This document shows positions 1 to 12,905 of a DNA stretch of 64,000 nt, one piece after another. The first letter of the stretch is position 1. The number at the start of each line of letters is the position of its first letter. Both the position numbers and the translations under genes were made by a program. The notes beneath the pieces were generated by a model, which worked only from the letters and a program-made list of their open reading frames with translations, did not search any database and was not told where the DNA came from. The stretch is from Eumeta japonica (taxonomy: Eukaryota > Arthropoda > Insecta > Lepidoptera > Psychidae). The stretch spans positions 186,001 through 250,000 of the forward strand of contig BGZK01000004.1 of NCBI GenBank assembly GCA_005406025.1. Reading direction: 5' to 3'.

Positions 1-365
1 AGAAATTATAGAATTTATTGATTGGATCTTTAGCTTTGGCACTTAAATACTTACATTTTTTAGGCCACGATAATTTTGCTAATTTTTGCGTATATTTCCC
101 GGATGACGAGGAAAAATATTCCGCCGAATCAGTCATATAAATTTCTAACAACACTTGTTTTATAATGTTTCAAAAGTATTTTTATTGCACTTGTCTTTTT
201 ATAACATTTTTGCATAATAATTGTCAACAAAAATAAGACTGTAATCACAAAGATAAGTTGCAACAAAATGTTGGTATATAATATTTTGGACTAGTTCCAG
301 ATTATACATGTAAATAATGTCTAACTACACAGCAGTTGTATATCCGCAGTGTTACCAACACATAC

Positions 366-445
<80 letters not shown>

Positions 446-2440
446 TTGAAAAAGATCTGAATTACTCTCAAGTCAGAGTTAGAGAAGTTTTACTTCAAAA
501 TATGTGTGAGAAAACTTTATAAAAGTACGTGCATGTGCATGTGAAAAAAAATAAATGAAAATAATGACGTCAATTTTTCAAGGAAATCAAGGAAAAACCC
601 GATAACTCGATCCACTTTTATTAATAACTTTTAAACGGTTCTAAATTCAATAGCAAAAATCAATAAAAATCATCCTTAGGATAAATGTAAACTTATTTTA
701 TACAATTTACCCTACTCCATTGCTTACATTTCTCTAAAACTCACCGATGCACAGCCCAACCGGCCACCGGCCGTCCATATAATTTTTTAATTACATTTTT
801 CTTCATCATTTAATCTAAAGTGAATTAATTATAAAATAAAATAATGTCTAACTTAGAGTATAAGAATGACTTTATGTAGCGAAATTGAGGTATTTACATA
901 TGTAGGTATGTGAGGTCCACACATCAAGAGTAGAGCACTCACACGCTGCGCCTGAGTCGTGCAATTGAAATTGTATTTATTACAATTATATAATTAATCA
1001 TACGTTGTTAAATAAATATGTATGATATAAATGGCAATTATATAATAGCTTTTATGCGACATATTTCGGCATGGAATTTTTAAGCATTTAATTTTTCCTT
1101 AATGTCAACTTTATAATTAGATAGATTTCGCTCACGTCATAAAATATGTGTTATACAATATGTGTATCACCCATTTTTGTAACAAGCTCCGTGATAAATC
1201 ACTTTGGATTGATATCTGACTCGACAGATGTCACTGACTCGCTTGTTTTTGTAATACAAATATGGCGTCTAGTAGCCTCCATTTTCAATTATAATTATGG
1301 AATCTTCCCTACGAGAATCATAAAAAGTAGACAATATGTTTCAGCTTCAGGGCCTTACAAAGTAATGAAGCATCACATACAAAGATAGACCGATAAACAT
1401 GTTAGCTTTATTTGGTCCAGGCCGGCGAAAAATAGCGGTCAGACTATTGTATCACTAGCATTCACAAAATAAATGTTTGTATTTTATTTCAGATACAAAC
1501 CATCTACGTTCGTGACTTGTATTTCTAAAACTAGTGAAATAAAACTATCAAACTAATTTTGAACGAGAGCATGTATTAACTATCTGTTTCAAATTTTTTT
1601 TCTAATATCAAAATAAACAGCTCAATAATTTCCCATGAAGAGACATATTGAAAACTTATGGATTATAAATAATTATTTTTTTGTCAATTTTCATTTTCAT
1701 TTCATTATATTCCATATTAATACAACATAAAAAAACCCAAACATTTGTTAAAAAGTCCTTTTAAACGATACTAAAATCCATAAGGTCTTTTGACTTCTAC
1801 GTTCTACAATCCGAATAAAATTGTAATTGCCACCGACTTTAAATTTGTCATAAGTTCAATAACAAAATATTAAGGTAAAGACCATTTAATTAAACACTTC
1901 ATCTAAATAGAGATGGTAAACAAATTGTGTCATTTCAAATTAAAAATTTTATAGATCATATACAGTTCTTTAAAAGTGCAAATATTTCACGACACTGAAA
2001 AATGATTTTAAAGCCTATAGTGAATGAACGGTTCACATAATTTTCACTGACATTTATTTTTTTTAGCCAACATGTTGGGACTAAGAAAAAAATGAGTTTT
2101 TGTCAGCGTCATTACGTTCAGTGACATAAAATGAATACAAGCCATTGAAATCGGTTATAATGCTTTTCGGTTCTAAAGCGCCACAAAGAACATACTTACA
2201 AAGGGTTCGCCCATAAACCATATAAGGATGTGTATTTGTACATAGCAATATACAGATAGAGGATTACTTATTTTCACGTAATACTTTCCTCTATTTATTT
2301 TCGAGACTCGAATTGAATTATAAAATGTATTCAATTTGAGAATCACAATTTATTTTTACATGAATAATTAGGTTAAGATGAGAGGCAGCGGTCATTCTAA
2401 TTGTCTAAAAGAACCGTCACAAACACACATCATTTATATA
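1..2440. other. Intergenic, no gene seen
   Basis: AT-rich sequence with one long (AT)n tract and no convincing reading frame or recognised repeat. Confidence 0.5.
371..440. repeat. (AT)n microsatellite
   Basis: About 70 bp of uninterrupted AT dinucleotides. Confidence 0.95.
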
Positions 2441-2647
2441 GACTGATAGTCGTACCACCCTCTTTGCTTGCGACATGCATCAACATGCAGCTTGCAACCC
2501 ATCGCTGACCCTCTAATAACCATACCAACCATAACCAAAGAATTGAATATTGATTCGAGAGGATTGACAGATATTGAACACCTAGTGTTGATTGTTTATT
2601 TGTCTTTCGTAGGCAGGCCTGTTGCAGGCGAGCGTCTAATTATGGAT

Positions 2648-2697
2648 TTCCGTGAATAAACACCTCACACTATTGTATGAGGTGTTCATTCACGGAA
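2648..2697. repeat. Hairpin A: 20-bp inverted repeat
   Basis: TTCCGTGAATAAACACCTCA and the near-exact reverse complement ending at 2697 (one mismatch) flank a short loop of about 10 nt. It stands 6 bp from a second, independent hairpin. Confidence 0.9.
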
Positions 2698-2703
2698 TTA
2701 ACA

Positions 2704-2759
2704 ACGACGAGAGACGAAAGAGGGTTGTCTATTGAAAACCCTCTTTCGTCTCTCGTCGT
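2704..2759. repeat. Hairpin B: perfect 23-bp inverted repeat
   Basis: Arms 2704-2726 and 2737-2759 are exact reverse complements (core GAGAGACGAAAGAGGG) around a 10-nt loop. The sequence is unrelated to hairpin A beside it. No target duplication or terminal signal was identified. Confidence 0.93.
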
Positions 2760-2779
2760 CGTGCAATTAACCTTTTTCT

Positions 2780-5700
2780 TGCTTTAAAATTGATATATAT
2801 TGCTCTATCGCGGTTGCACGTACACTGTAATACGTTTTCGGGGTTCCCTAGGTAAAGGTAAAAAAAAATAAAGCTTATAGTTTCGTCCTGTCTGTCTGTC
2901 TGTTTGTACAAACAGGTGTCTCATGTAAGCCATCTTTACTTAAATAAATTACAAAAAAGTCGTAGTTATATTAATGGAGTAGCTTTCTATGCAAAATTGG
3001 GAGACAAATAGTTTATTTCTCGCGCTTTAAGCCGTGGGCTGTCTTTGGGTCGGTATTTAAAAATTCATTAACGGTTTTCAAGGGAATTTCCCTTTTAGAT
3101 GTAAATTTTTCGATTTGTTAACTTCCAAGGTCGTTAGCTTTGCGTCCCCTCTCCTTATCTTCTCGACTTTACGTTTTAGAAATCTGGAAAAATCGCACTA
3201 ATAGAGCTTTCTAAATAATTGCAACGACAATTATTTTGAACAAAAACTATTCAATACAATTTTAGATATTCAAAATTTTCAGTTGTCAGTAGTAACAATC
3301 TAATCACCGGACCATACGCATGCGCACTAGGGTCTATGTGCCCACATGCGAATTTTACAGCAATCACTATTTACCTTTCAAACCCATAGTGGGAGGAAAG
3401 TAATCGCTATTAACAACTCGCTTATACATTTGATAAATCCTTATATTTTCACTTTATAAAAACGCGAGTATCTCAAAACAATTTTTTTTCCCTATTTCTA
3501 ATCTCATTCCGCCAATTTTCTACACTTTCCAAACAGTTAATTTTCATAATACGCAAATTGACCCATCATCCCGTCAATCAACAAGGAGTTCTAATATGTT
3601 TTAAAATATTTTTGCCTCTTTTATTCTATATTATTATTATTTTATTTGTAAGGAGTGATGCACTTGTTTTAAATTTGACGCAACCCAAAGTTTTACGTCA
3701 TTTCACTCGTTAATACAGAACCCTGTATCTGGAAGTCTGATTCTCAGTTTGGCTAGTTTTTAATTAATATATGTATTTCATTAATATAACTATCATAAAT
3801 ATTTATTTCGTCTCGTTAAAAAACGACATCCCCTGTTTTTTTTTTCAGCATATATATCTCTTTGGTCATTTTTTTGAAAAAGTCAGCAGAACGTCCATAG
3901 GAGAATTTTTGGAGCCCTGCCTCACCGCGAACAAATATCAAACTTATTAACAAACTCCAAATAGGATTCAGATATTGTTCGTATCGCCTTAGCAGATGTA
4001 CGAATGGCATTAATGGGCTGACGTCCGTGACTGATGGGCTGATAAAGGGCGCCTTAGAAGATCTTATGTACGCCAATTTGGCGACATATTAAAAAAGAGA
4101 AAATTTCACTACATAAAAAGTTTCATGCGAATGTCAACCCCTTTTACTACGATAAAAAGGGAATTTCGAAAAATTTCTTCCGTATTGGATTCCTACGTTA
4201 TTCCAACTATCATATGACCAAATTTAATTTCAACATGGCCTGTAATTTTGGATATCTCGCAATGCATGAATCGATGATTTGCTTTTCTCCAATTACATTC
4301 TTATCGTTTTTATGTTACTACCTAATGCATGTGTCTGTAGTTTATAATTTTTGATGACTATGTAATGTTATAATAATCTTCACTTATTGACACTTCAGGG
4401 TCATAAACTACGTATCACTAAATTTCGCCATTTTTGACACCCACTCGCACTGTGTCACATTTCTTACGACCCCCCTATAAATATTACATCACGAAAGCTA
4501 GACCCCTCCTCTAGAAATAGTTCATTTTGATTAATAGTATAATATTAATGATATTAGGATATTTTAGATGTTCTTAGACCCCATCTCTCCTTATTACACT
4601 AAAAGATACCCCACCCCCTTGCACGATTTGCCATTTTTTATGAATGGCCCCTTATTTTTGTATTCATTAAAATACTTTTTTTTTCTCTAGCCCTTTCTAC
4701 AATATCTGAAGCAATTGATAACAGAAGATCTGATTAAAAGAAAAAAATATATATTAAAATGCAAAGTTTCATTAGTATTTAACTTATAAAATAAAATAAT
4801 CATTTTCCAATATCATATTTTTACTATCCGTATAACTTAGCGTCCTTATTCTCGGAATTACCTAAGTTTCACCGCGCATCGTCCACTTTATGCCAAGACC
4901 AGAGCCCATTCATCTCGGAACTAAACCCATCCTAACAATAGGAGTCCTAGAACATAAAATCTACCAGAGTAAGGGACGAATAAACTTTCCGTGCACGACG
5001 TCAATCTACAAACGACAAAGCGGTGGGTGCGGCGTTCGGCCTATTTACGCGCTTATTCCCTTAAATGTTGTACAAAGGCGTTGAATCCAGGGCGTAAAAG
5101 TTTTTCCGGGCGTGTCTGTGGTCGACAATAGTTTTTTTTTTTCTGTCGTGTTAGCGGCCTGTAACCTATTTCATTTTTGTACAAAATATGAGTTATGATA
5201 TTAAGTTATGAGGTTAATTCTCTTGATATATTATGAAAATATAATATGACGTCAGAAACGGCTAACGTTATTTTAAAAGTACAGTTGATACGCAACTCAC
5301 ATGTAGGCAAAAAAATATTTTCGTAGGTACACGAGTTAGGGATATATTTCATATGATTATTAAAATTTCAATTTAACTACATTGCCCATATTACGTTACT
5401 TGCAAATATAATCAAAATTTTATGGTAATTATTAAAATTGACCTTTCCTCCACCTTGCAGTTTGATTACAATGTTGAATCAATTACACCATCGTGATATC
5501 GCTGAAGTCTGCCCTCTGCATTTCATTCTTCTTCTGTATTTCCCCACATGACTGAACTTAGTCGATATTTATTTGCAGCCGTTTGCGGCTAACCTCATAA
5601 TGTCGATATTATGTTACGCGTTCAGATTTTGAAATACTCACTTTTTTCCCATGATGCGTTAAAAGGAGCGTTATTGCAAAAAGTCTTTTTATGGCTCCAT

Positions 5701-6780
5701 TTTATTTTTGACAAAGTTGTATTGATTGTGATAATTATAACTAATGAACGCATGCTCCCCTGGTAATGAGATGTGTATTACGATAACATTCAAATTTATC
5801 GATTCTTATATTTATTTTAAATCAATTATTTTAACAAGAATCGATACAATGGCATATAAAAGGAACATCCCAGGAAATTCAATGTTTTTTTTAGCTGAGA
5901 TGATCATGGCCGCCATCTTTCGGAATTACCAAGTGATCATTGTTGATAGACTTTAAAGATAAAGATGTTAATACGGGATTATACTATGCCAATACTTTAT
6001 GATAATTAAAAGCAGACTCAAAAAAAAAAGGATGAAATCGATCAAAGATTTATATATAGGTGGATATAAGCAAATATTATCATACTGGAGCGTGATAGTA
6101 CTTCAGTTCACACCATCCAGATTAAAAAGCCTGCCGTATGTGACAGCGTGTTCGAAATTATTAAGCGCCCGTCGTAAGGTTCAGACCTGATCTCCAGGGA
6201 CTACTTCCTGTCCTCGAATCTTAATAAAGATTTCCGAGGGAATCGATATGCTGACGATAAAGCAGTGAACCCAACATTTTAGCTAACTAAATGACAACTA
6301 CTTTAAGCAAGGTCGTAAAATTTACAGATCGACTAAACGCATTGATTTAAGAAGAGACTGTCTGAAAATAAATAAGAATCACATTTATATTTCGTTGTTT
6401 TCACATCTATACCGAGACTTTTTTAAATCACCTTATAGTTGTAAAAAAATGCTAATAGACTATAAGGTAATAAACACTCTACACCCATTTCTATCCTGAT
6501 AGTTGTTTCTATAAAAATATACTATGATGATTTATTTTTACGTTCAAACGTGACTAAAGATTTTATTAAAAAAAGAAAGCGTACTTCCAAAAATAATACA
6601 GTTCAAAAATAGTACTGCTGTGACTTACATCCACCATTGTTATGGCTAGAACTTTAAAAATAAAACAATTTATAAAAATATTTTCAAGGGAAATGTATCA
6701 AAATATATCACTCATACTAATAACAAGGAAGAGTTTACCGATTTAGTAACAATGCAAATCAATTACTATATATCTAAAAA
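2780..6780. other. Intergenic, mostly unassigned
   Basis: AT-rich, no gene recognised. Holds the old repeat copy at about 3060-3440 and a small 10-bp hairpin at 6430-6468 (ACCTTATAGT and complement). Confidence 0.45.
3060..3440 (+). repeat. Old dispersed repeat, copy 1
   Basis: Shares an ordered series of short matches with 49840-50170, including AATAGAGCTT...TAAATAATT, a (T)CA(A)TTGTCA block, and ACC..ACC(C)GTA..GCATG..GATTTTA(AC)A. Both copies are diverged. Family unknown. Confidence 0.45.
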
Positions 6781-7020
6781 TCCATATCGCGAACGAGCCT
6801 CGACGGTAACGATCGTCAAAATCAGCTGTAGGGAAACCCGCCCGAAGAGTCCACAGCGTCCGAGCGCGGCCGGTGCGTGCGCCCGCCGCCGGCCGCGCAT
6901 CGATCGCACCACTCCACCACTCCCACCGCCGCCGCCCCACTTACACCACGAGTCGGTGGACGCTACCACCGCGGGCGAACGTGCTCGAATCCGGAGATAA
7001 ATTCGTAGTCCGACAGTACT
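6780..7020. other. GC-rich island in AT-rich spacer
   Basis: CpG-rich stretch with CCGCCGCCGCC and several CGCG steps in otherwise AT-rich sequence. The open frames on both strands here come from composition and resemble no protein. A promoter or regulatory island is the simplest reading. Confidence 0.35.
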
Positions 7021-8345
7021 GTAAACGGCCATTTTAACAGTTTACGACAGTTTTCGGACCGCCATTTTGGTTTACATCTTTTTTTTTTTAATTATCGTTT
7101 TTCATAACGCAATACAAGTGACGACCGTGCGCTACTTATGACCCGCCTCGTGGACGCATTTCGAAATTGGAATACGACAATTTAATAACAGAAATTATGA
7201 AATTATTACTTCAACAAAACGGCCATTTTGTAAGTTTTTGACGTTAACGCATAGTTGTGTTCCGTTTCATGGTTTTATTAATGAGTAAATAACACGTAAC
7301 CCGCTGTGACCCGAGCGTAAGAGACTTGCTCGTGCTTAAAACTTAAAAAAACCATTCTTTTATTAAGGAACGTAACTTTAGAAATCTCTTTGTTAGTTCA
7401 AAGTTGCAAGAGAGTTCACAGTTTTCATTGTAAAATAATGCCTAGACTAGTTTCTAAACTCGAGCCTCGATGTTATGCCTCACGTGAGTCATGCACGCGA
7501 CACTCTTTTTTAAGTGGATGAAAGATTTTAAGTGGTTATTTATTATTCTATTATGATTGTATTTCACTTCCTGTGCATAAAATATAACACACTTAGTTAC
7601 TTATGAATTAACGGACATACAGTGATAAATGCTAAAAAATATAGTTTAATATTAATTTGTTTTTACTTATTTTCTTTAAATTGTTTGTTGTCATAAATAT
7701 TTTACGAACACAGATTTACTGACATAATACCATAAATATGCTTTCATAATTAGTGTTTTATGTGTGGTGCACTTTTCGAATTAGCAATGTCGATATGTGA
7801 ACATAATTAATAAATCAATAAGAAAGTGTAACAAGAATGACTGTCCCATAAAAAATGAAAATAAAATTTTATTTTATTTACCAATATGTTTAACAGTTAT
7901 GTCAAAACATCATTAAGTTTACCACTTTATTATGTACATGATAAATTACATATGTAAATTAATTAATACTAGTTTGTTGCGCGACAATTCAGCCTTTTTA
8001 TCTATCTTTCTTTTTTATTATTCTATAATTCGTTTGAATTTAATACTTCATATAATTAATTTATTTCGCTGTGCCTGGAGAATCATAGTTTTATGTATAT
8101 AACTAAAATATTTAATTCCTGCGTTTGATAAGATTTTTTAAAATATGAAATTGAAGTATTATAAGCCATGAAATTATAATAAGTTTTTCTTAATATATGA
8201 GTGAAATAACAGTTAATAACTTCAATGCCTAAGTTACTTTATACAATATTTATGTACTCAATTATATACGAAACTTTGATCAACATGCACATGTAACAAC
8301 GAAACAAACATGATTTGAAATTTATTTTTAATTTATTTTCATAAA
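7021..8345. other. Intergenic, no gene seen
   Basis: AT-rich; nothing recognised. Confidence 0.4.
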
Positions 8346-8354
8346 CAGTTTTGA

Positions 8355-8400
8355 TATTTTTTGTTAAGCGTTTATTTTCTTACTTCAGTCTGTATCGTAC
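8355..8400 (+). repeat. Short copy shared with the insert at 25253-25734
   Basis: TTAAGCG(T/C)TTATTTTCTTA and CTTCAGT(C/G)TGTATC(G/A)TAC are nearly identical to 25690-25730. It marks a fragment of the same mobile sequence. Confidence 0.6.
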
Positions 8401-8459
8401 ATTTTTTTTTATCATCCATCCATGTATCATCATACAGACGAGTTTATTAGCCAAAGCGA

Positions 8460-8800
8460 AGTCATCGTATCGTGACTCAGGTGGTGCACGTCCGTCCGCG
8501 CGTGCGTGTTGTCTCAATTCGCGGAGTGTGTTATAAATGAGGCTGCGGTACGGCTCCGGTATGTGGCGGCAAATCGGCCTCGATTCTCGTCCAGTCACCA
8601 AAATGCGACGTCGGCCGCCGGCCGTTGCACATTTTGAATGCATTTCTTTTTGTGCAACCAGTTACACAACGGCCGGGTAAAAGTGCGATAACAAAACGAC
8701 TATATAACGCCTGGCAGCGCAACTTAATTTCGGCGGTTGGCGTTGGGTAATATAAAAGCGACCGGTGCGGCAAATATCGTCCCACTGAGAGAATTACTTA
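8460..8800 (+). promoter_or_regulatory. GC-rich patch ending in a TATA-type core promoter
   Basis: CpG-rich sequence (8480-8760) is followed by TATAAAAG at 8752 and a possible start about 30 bp later (around 8780, CCCACTGAG). A donor-like ATG|GTAATG follows at 8814. This could be a second promoter of the downstream gene or of an unseen transcript. No coding sequence supports it. Confidence 0.3.
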
Positions 8801-9189
8801 AATATTGTGATTTATGGTAATGCCTTGAGAGACAAGCTAACACTGATTTCCGGCTGTCGCCATATTAACATAATAATAAATATTTTTCTTAATGAAAATT
8901 AACTTTGCATAAACAACCAGCACTCGCACAAAAAACGCTATTTCATTTTCAGTCAGATAAGTATTCTCGTAAAAGTAATTGCATTATTTTTTTTTATTAA
9001 AATTATTTTATCTTAAATTTAACAAGAAGATTTTTATCTTAGCCATTTCAGCGTTATCGGTCATCAAGAGCTGTAGATATATTTTTTTAAATGCATACCT
9101 GCTTTTTGGGTTAAATTTTTCTAACCGTTGCGCATTATCAGTGTTTATTACAAATTATACGCTCTATTGTGTGACCGCAAACGGCGTCC

Positions 9190-9752
9190 AATCAAAAGCC
9201 AATCTCTCTTATCGCAAGTACAGCGCCTGCGCAGATTTTTCCCGCGTTATCGCCGTTCCCCGATCGGATGCTGCGTTCGATAATCATCTCGGCCGATGAA
9301 ACCGCGGCGGGCCCTCCCGCCGGAAAGGGACGGCTGCGCTCGCGCCGTCTCGCCGACACACTAACCCGATCGAGCGTGGGCCGTTGGATCGATTTTTTCC
9401 CGCGCCACGGCGAGAGAACGAACCGTAGGAATCTTGCGAGAAGCCGTAATTAAAAGATTTCTAGCGGTGCCGAGGCTGAACGAGGTTTCATACAAATTTT
9501 TGACACCCCCTCGACTCGTGCGCGAACCGGCCTCACTGTTTAGCCGACGGCCGGCGCGCGCGGACGTGTGCGCCGGATTCTCAGTGAAACTTGCCTTTTC
9601 AAATGAACGGATCGGGTGCGCAGACGAGTTTCGTCGCGTGAAAACGAAGCGAACGACGGAGATATTGCGAACGACAAAATAAGATCGGATACATTTTTTA
9701 TTGTTGTGAAATGGTGTCGTGATTTTTTTTTTGTAATATACAAACCTCCATA
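9190..9752 (+). promoter_or_regulatory. GC-rich 5' region before MDM1 exon 1
   Basis: About 9190-9600 is far richer in G+C and CpG than its surroundings (for example GCCGACGGCCGGCGCGCGCG near 9543), then composition drops into an A/T-rich leader up to the ATG at 9753. Such islands mark promoters and first exons in this window. No clear TATA box lies just upstream; a TATA-less promoter is inferred. Confidence 0.45.
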
Positions 9753-9803
9753 ATGGAAAAAAGTGTCTTGGCTGAGCCGCGACATGTACAGTGGGCTTCA
9801 AAT
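9753..9803 (+). CDS. MDM1: Candidate MDM1 exon 1 (start codon exon)
   Basis: The ATG at 9753 has A at -3 and G at +4. It opens 17 codons ([17 protein letters not shown]) that run into a strong donor, AAT|GTAAGT, ending in phase 0, which is exactly the phase needed by the exon at 41380. The exon lies at the 3' edge of a GC-rich stretch (about 9190-9600), as expected of a 5' end. Joined, the product begins 17 residues before LHSEYRS, whereas vertebrate MDM1 starts only a few residues before its first SEY repeat. Against: the implied intron is 31.6 kb and no protein similarity supports these 17 residues on their own. It could instead be the first exon of another transcript. Confidence 0.55.
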
Positions 9804-12253
9804 GTAAGTTGTTTCATGTTATTTATGTATTATTCGATTATCGCAAAATATAATCTTACTTGATAACTATAAAAATGTAAACAAATAAGCAGAATAATTA
9901 TAAAATTGAGTTTTGTGTCGTATCTTTTATAAATTAAGGTACACATTCCTTTTTTATGTTAATTTGTTATTTCATTATTTTATTTCGATAGACATACAGA
10001 CTTTTAGTGAATCATAATATGTATTTAATACCGTTTATTTAATAAAAATTTCTAGTACAATAACTTATTTTCGTGGATCAATCGTACGTATAACAGATTC
10101 TTGTCACTCTCTTAAGATATGCGTTCCATAACTTTATTCAGAATGAAAATTAGACAAGTTGATCTAATGCGCAGGTTGAGAGCTGTTATAGGCCATCACC
10201 ACCGCTGTGGGGATGATGTCCAGGATTGACTACTTGACACACTCTTCGAAGCATGGATCAAGTATTTCAACTTCATCATGTTATAAAGCCATTCATCCAT
10301 TCTCCTGTGGTCAGAGAACCTACTTTTGATTTCCGGATTTGAATGCAATCAGGCTTCTCAGCCGATGACCGCTATTTGTGCTATTCCGTCGTTGTTTTTC
10401 ATGTTGCACCCACCTACAATCTTTTTATTTCACATCGACAGGCTTATACTATAGGCCTTCTCCGCGCTGACCCGAAACTTACTGTGACTACGTTTGTCAC
10501 CCCATCGGTGACAACGTCCCACACCGAAGGCTTAACGTGGTCAACGTATATACAGAACGAGTGATTTGAATTTGACTTAAAAACTCATCAATTCATTCTT
10601 CATCAGGTTTCCAACCTACTACTTTCTGGTTTCTGGCAACACGGACACCGCCCGGCCGCCGACGCACTTAATTTCATTACGATAACAATGTCACGTACTC
10701 GAATCGATTTGCACTACAATTTGAGTTCGATGCCTCAACGTAATAGACTCAATTAATATTTTCAACTGCCGAACGAAAGTAACCTGTGATTCGTTAAAGT
10801 TACGAAACACGTACTGAGTAAAATTCTCCATTTTTCTTTATTGTACCCAGTCATAACAGAGGATATAAATTTACGTCTCGATTATGAATTAATCAATATA
10901 GAAAAAAACTCTAAGACAAGGTTTGCGCAATGGCATTGTTCAACTTCAAACGATTTCGGCTGATTGCAACCATCGAAGTTGTGAAACGAGACCAGAACAG
11001 ATCGACATGGCTTTCCGTACGCTATTCAGTAGAACAATCTCGTCTTGATAAGGCTTAGACATTGCGATTGTTATCGCGTTACGTAACCAAGCGATATGTT
11101 GAAGATAAGCGTATCACATGTTCTCAACTTGATAGCGATACAAAATTGATGGGACTGCCTTATGACCTACGTAAACTCGGATCAAGGTTGTAGTTAGAAA
11201 CTTGAAAAATACATTTTTAATTGACTGAGCGGCGTATCGTTTAAACTTGCGTATAAGTATTGAATGGTTTATTTTAAAAAATCATCCTTGTTTGAAAACG
11301 AAAAAGTTACTTGATAATTTGACAACAGTTTTAATCTCAAATTAATATTATTACTGTAAATCTTATTACTTTAAATACAGTGCTTATGTAAATATATGAA
11401 TTTATTCATACGAATCTCGATGATGAGTTTAATAATTTTCATTAAAAAATTATTTTGATACAGTTCCGATTTTCAAGTTTATCTACATAGGTGTATTCCT
11501 TAAAAGAACGCTGTAAAGTAATATATATCAAAACGCCACATTTAGACAAATATTATTTTATAGCGTTCTTTATGATAATGCTTTAAAGCGCCATCTCGTA
11601 GAATTTTGAAATAATTGTATTGTCGCTATGCGATTGGATGTAGTGCTAGAGTACCAGTAGGTTTAAGGCAGTTTTTTCAATATTATTTTGGCACTACATG
11701 ACATTAACATGCAAGCAGATAGGAGGTGAATTTTTCATGTTTCATATATTGTTCGTATATTATGCATTTAAATATTTATTGTTGAAAATGAACACAAGCA
11801 ACTTTTCCCGTAGGAAACTATATTTCCACGGCAAACCCGAAAGACGTTGAGCAAAGCTCGGTTGCCCAGGTACTGATTGTAATACTTGAACATCGATGTA
11901 AATTTCAGTGCAAAAATAATGGCCAATGAAATATGGAAAAAATAGGCCTGATAAGAGTTAGGACATTCTTGCTAAATTTGGGTATGCTTTGGATTTCTAA
12001 CGTGAATAATGTAAGCTCGATGTTGATGATTATGATACAGATGATAATGATGATAATAATCAATACTCAAGTAGTAGGAATTATCATAATTGTTAATATC
12101 ATCAAGATAAATATAAATGCTAACAAGACATATGTTCTTCCTTTAGTTTTAAATTTATCTCTCTGTCGAACTAATGTGAGTAATGTAATGATGTTGGTAA
12201 AACTGTTCTGTGTTTTACTGACTTCAAAAGAAAAAGAGGAGATTCTCAATTCG

Positions 12254-12284
<31 letters not shown>

Positions 12285-12839
12285 TGAAAGGATGTACTTC
12301 CTGATTGGTCCAATTCTTTTCAAAATCTATTTCTGATGAAATTCACGAGGAATTGAGGAGCATCCTCAATAATCATAGGCATACATATAGCGATGTTATT
12401 CTCAGCTATAAGTAAAGTATTTACATTTAGAAAGTAGATTAAAGTAACCTGGACCTGATGAAGAAGATCACGGATGGCCAACGGAACCCCTCATTAATAA
12501 GGAGGCTATAAGACATCTCAATTGAGACAGTTAATTATAACTGAGTAAACTTAAATAAATGATTCTGACGAAAATGGTACCATTGAACTGGTCTGATGAT
12601 GAAGCCAGAAGGTAAGCAGCGGAACTCCATAATAAAACAATGAACTGAAAAGAACAGAATCCCATAATCAAACCTTGTTTGAGCTCATTGGGTTTGTTAT
12701 GAGATACTCGCTGGCTATAAATGGTTTTTGACCGACACTAAAAAAGGAGGAGGTTCTATATTCGCCTATATGTTTTTTTTTATGTATATTTATCTGAAAT
12801 TTCGGCAATTTTGAACAGATTTCGAAACTTACAAAACTG

Positions 12840-12905
<66 letters not shown>

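Noticed and set aside
9361..9801. 146-codon frame on - overlapping candidate MDM1 exon 1
   Set aside because: Arg/Ser/Ala-rich reading of the GC-rich 5' region with no similarity to known proteins.
10343..10564. 73-codon frame with balanced composition
   Set aside because: Moderately protein-like, but lacks splice sites in phase with anything nearby and resembles no family I know.
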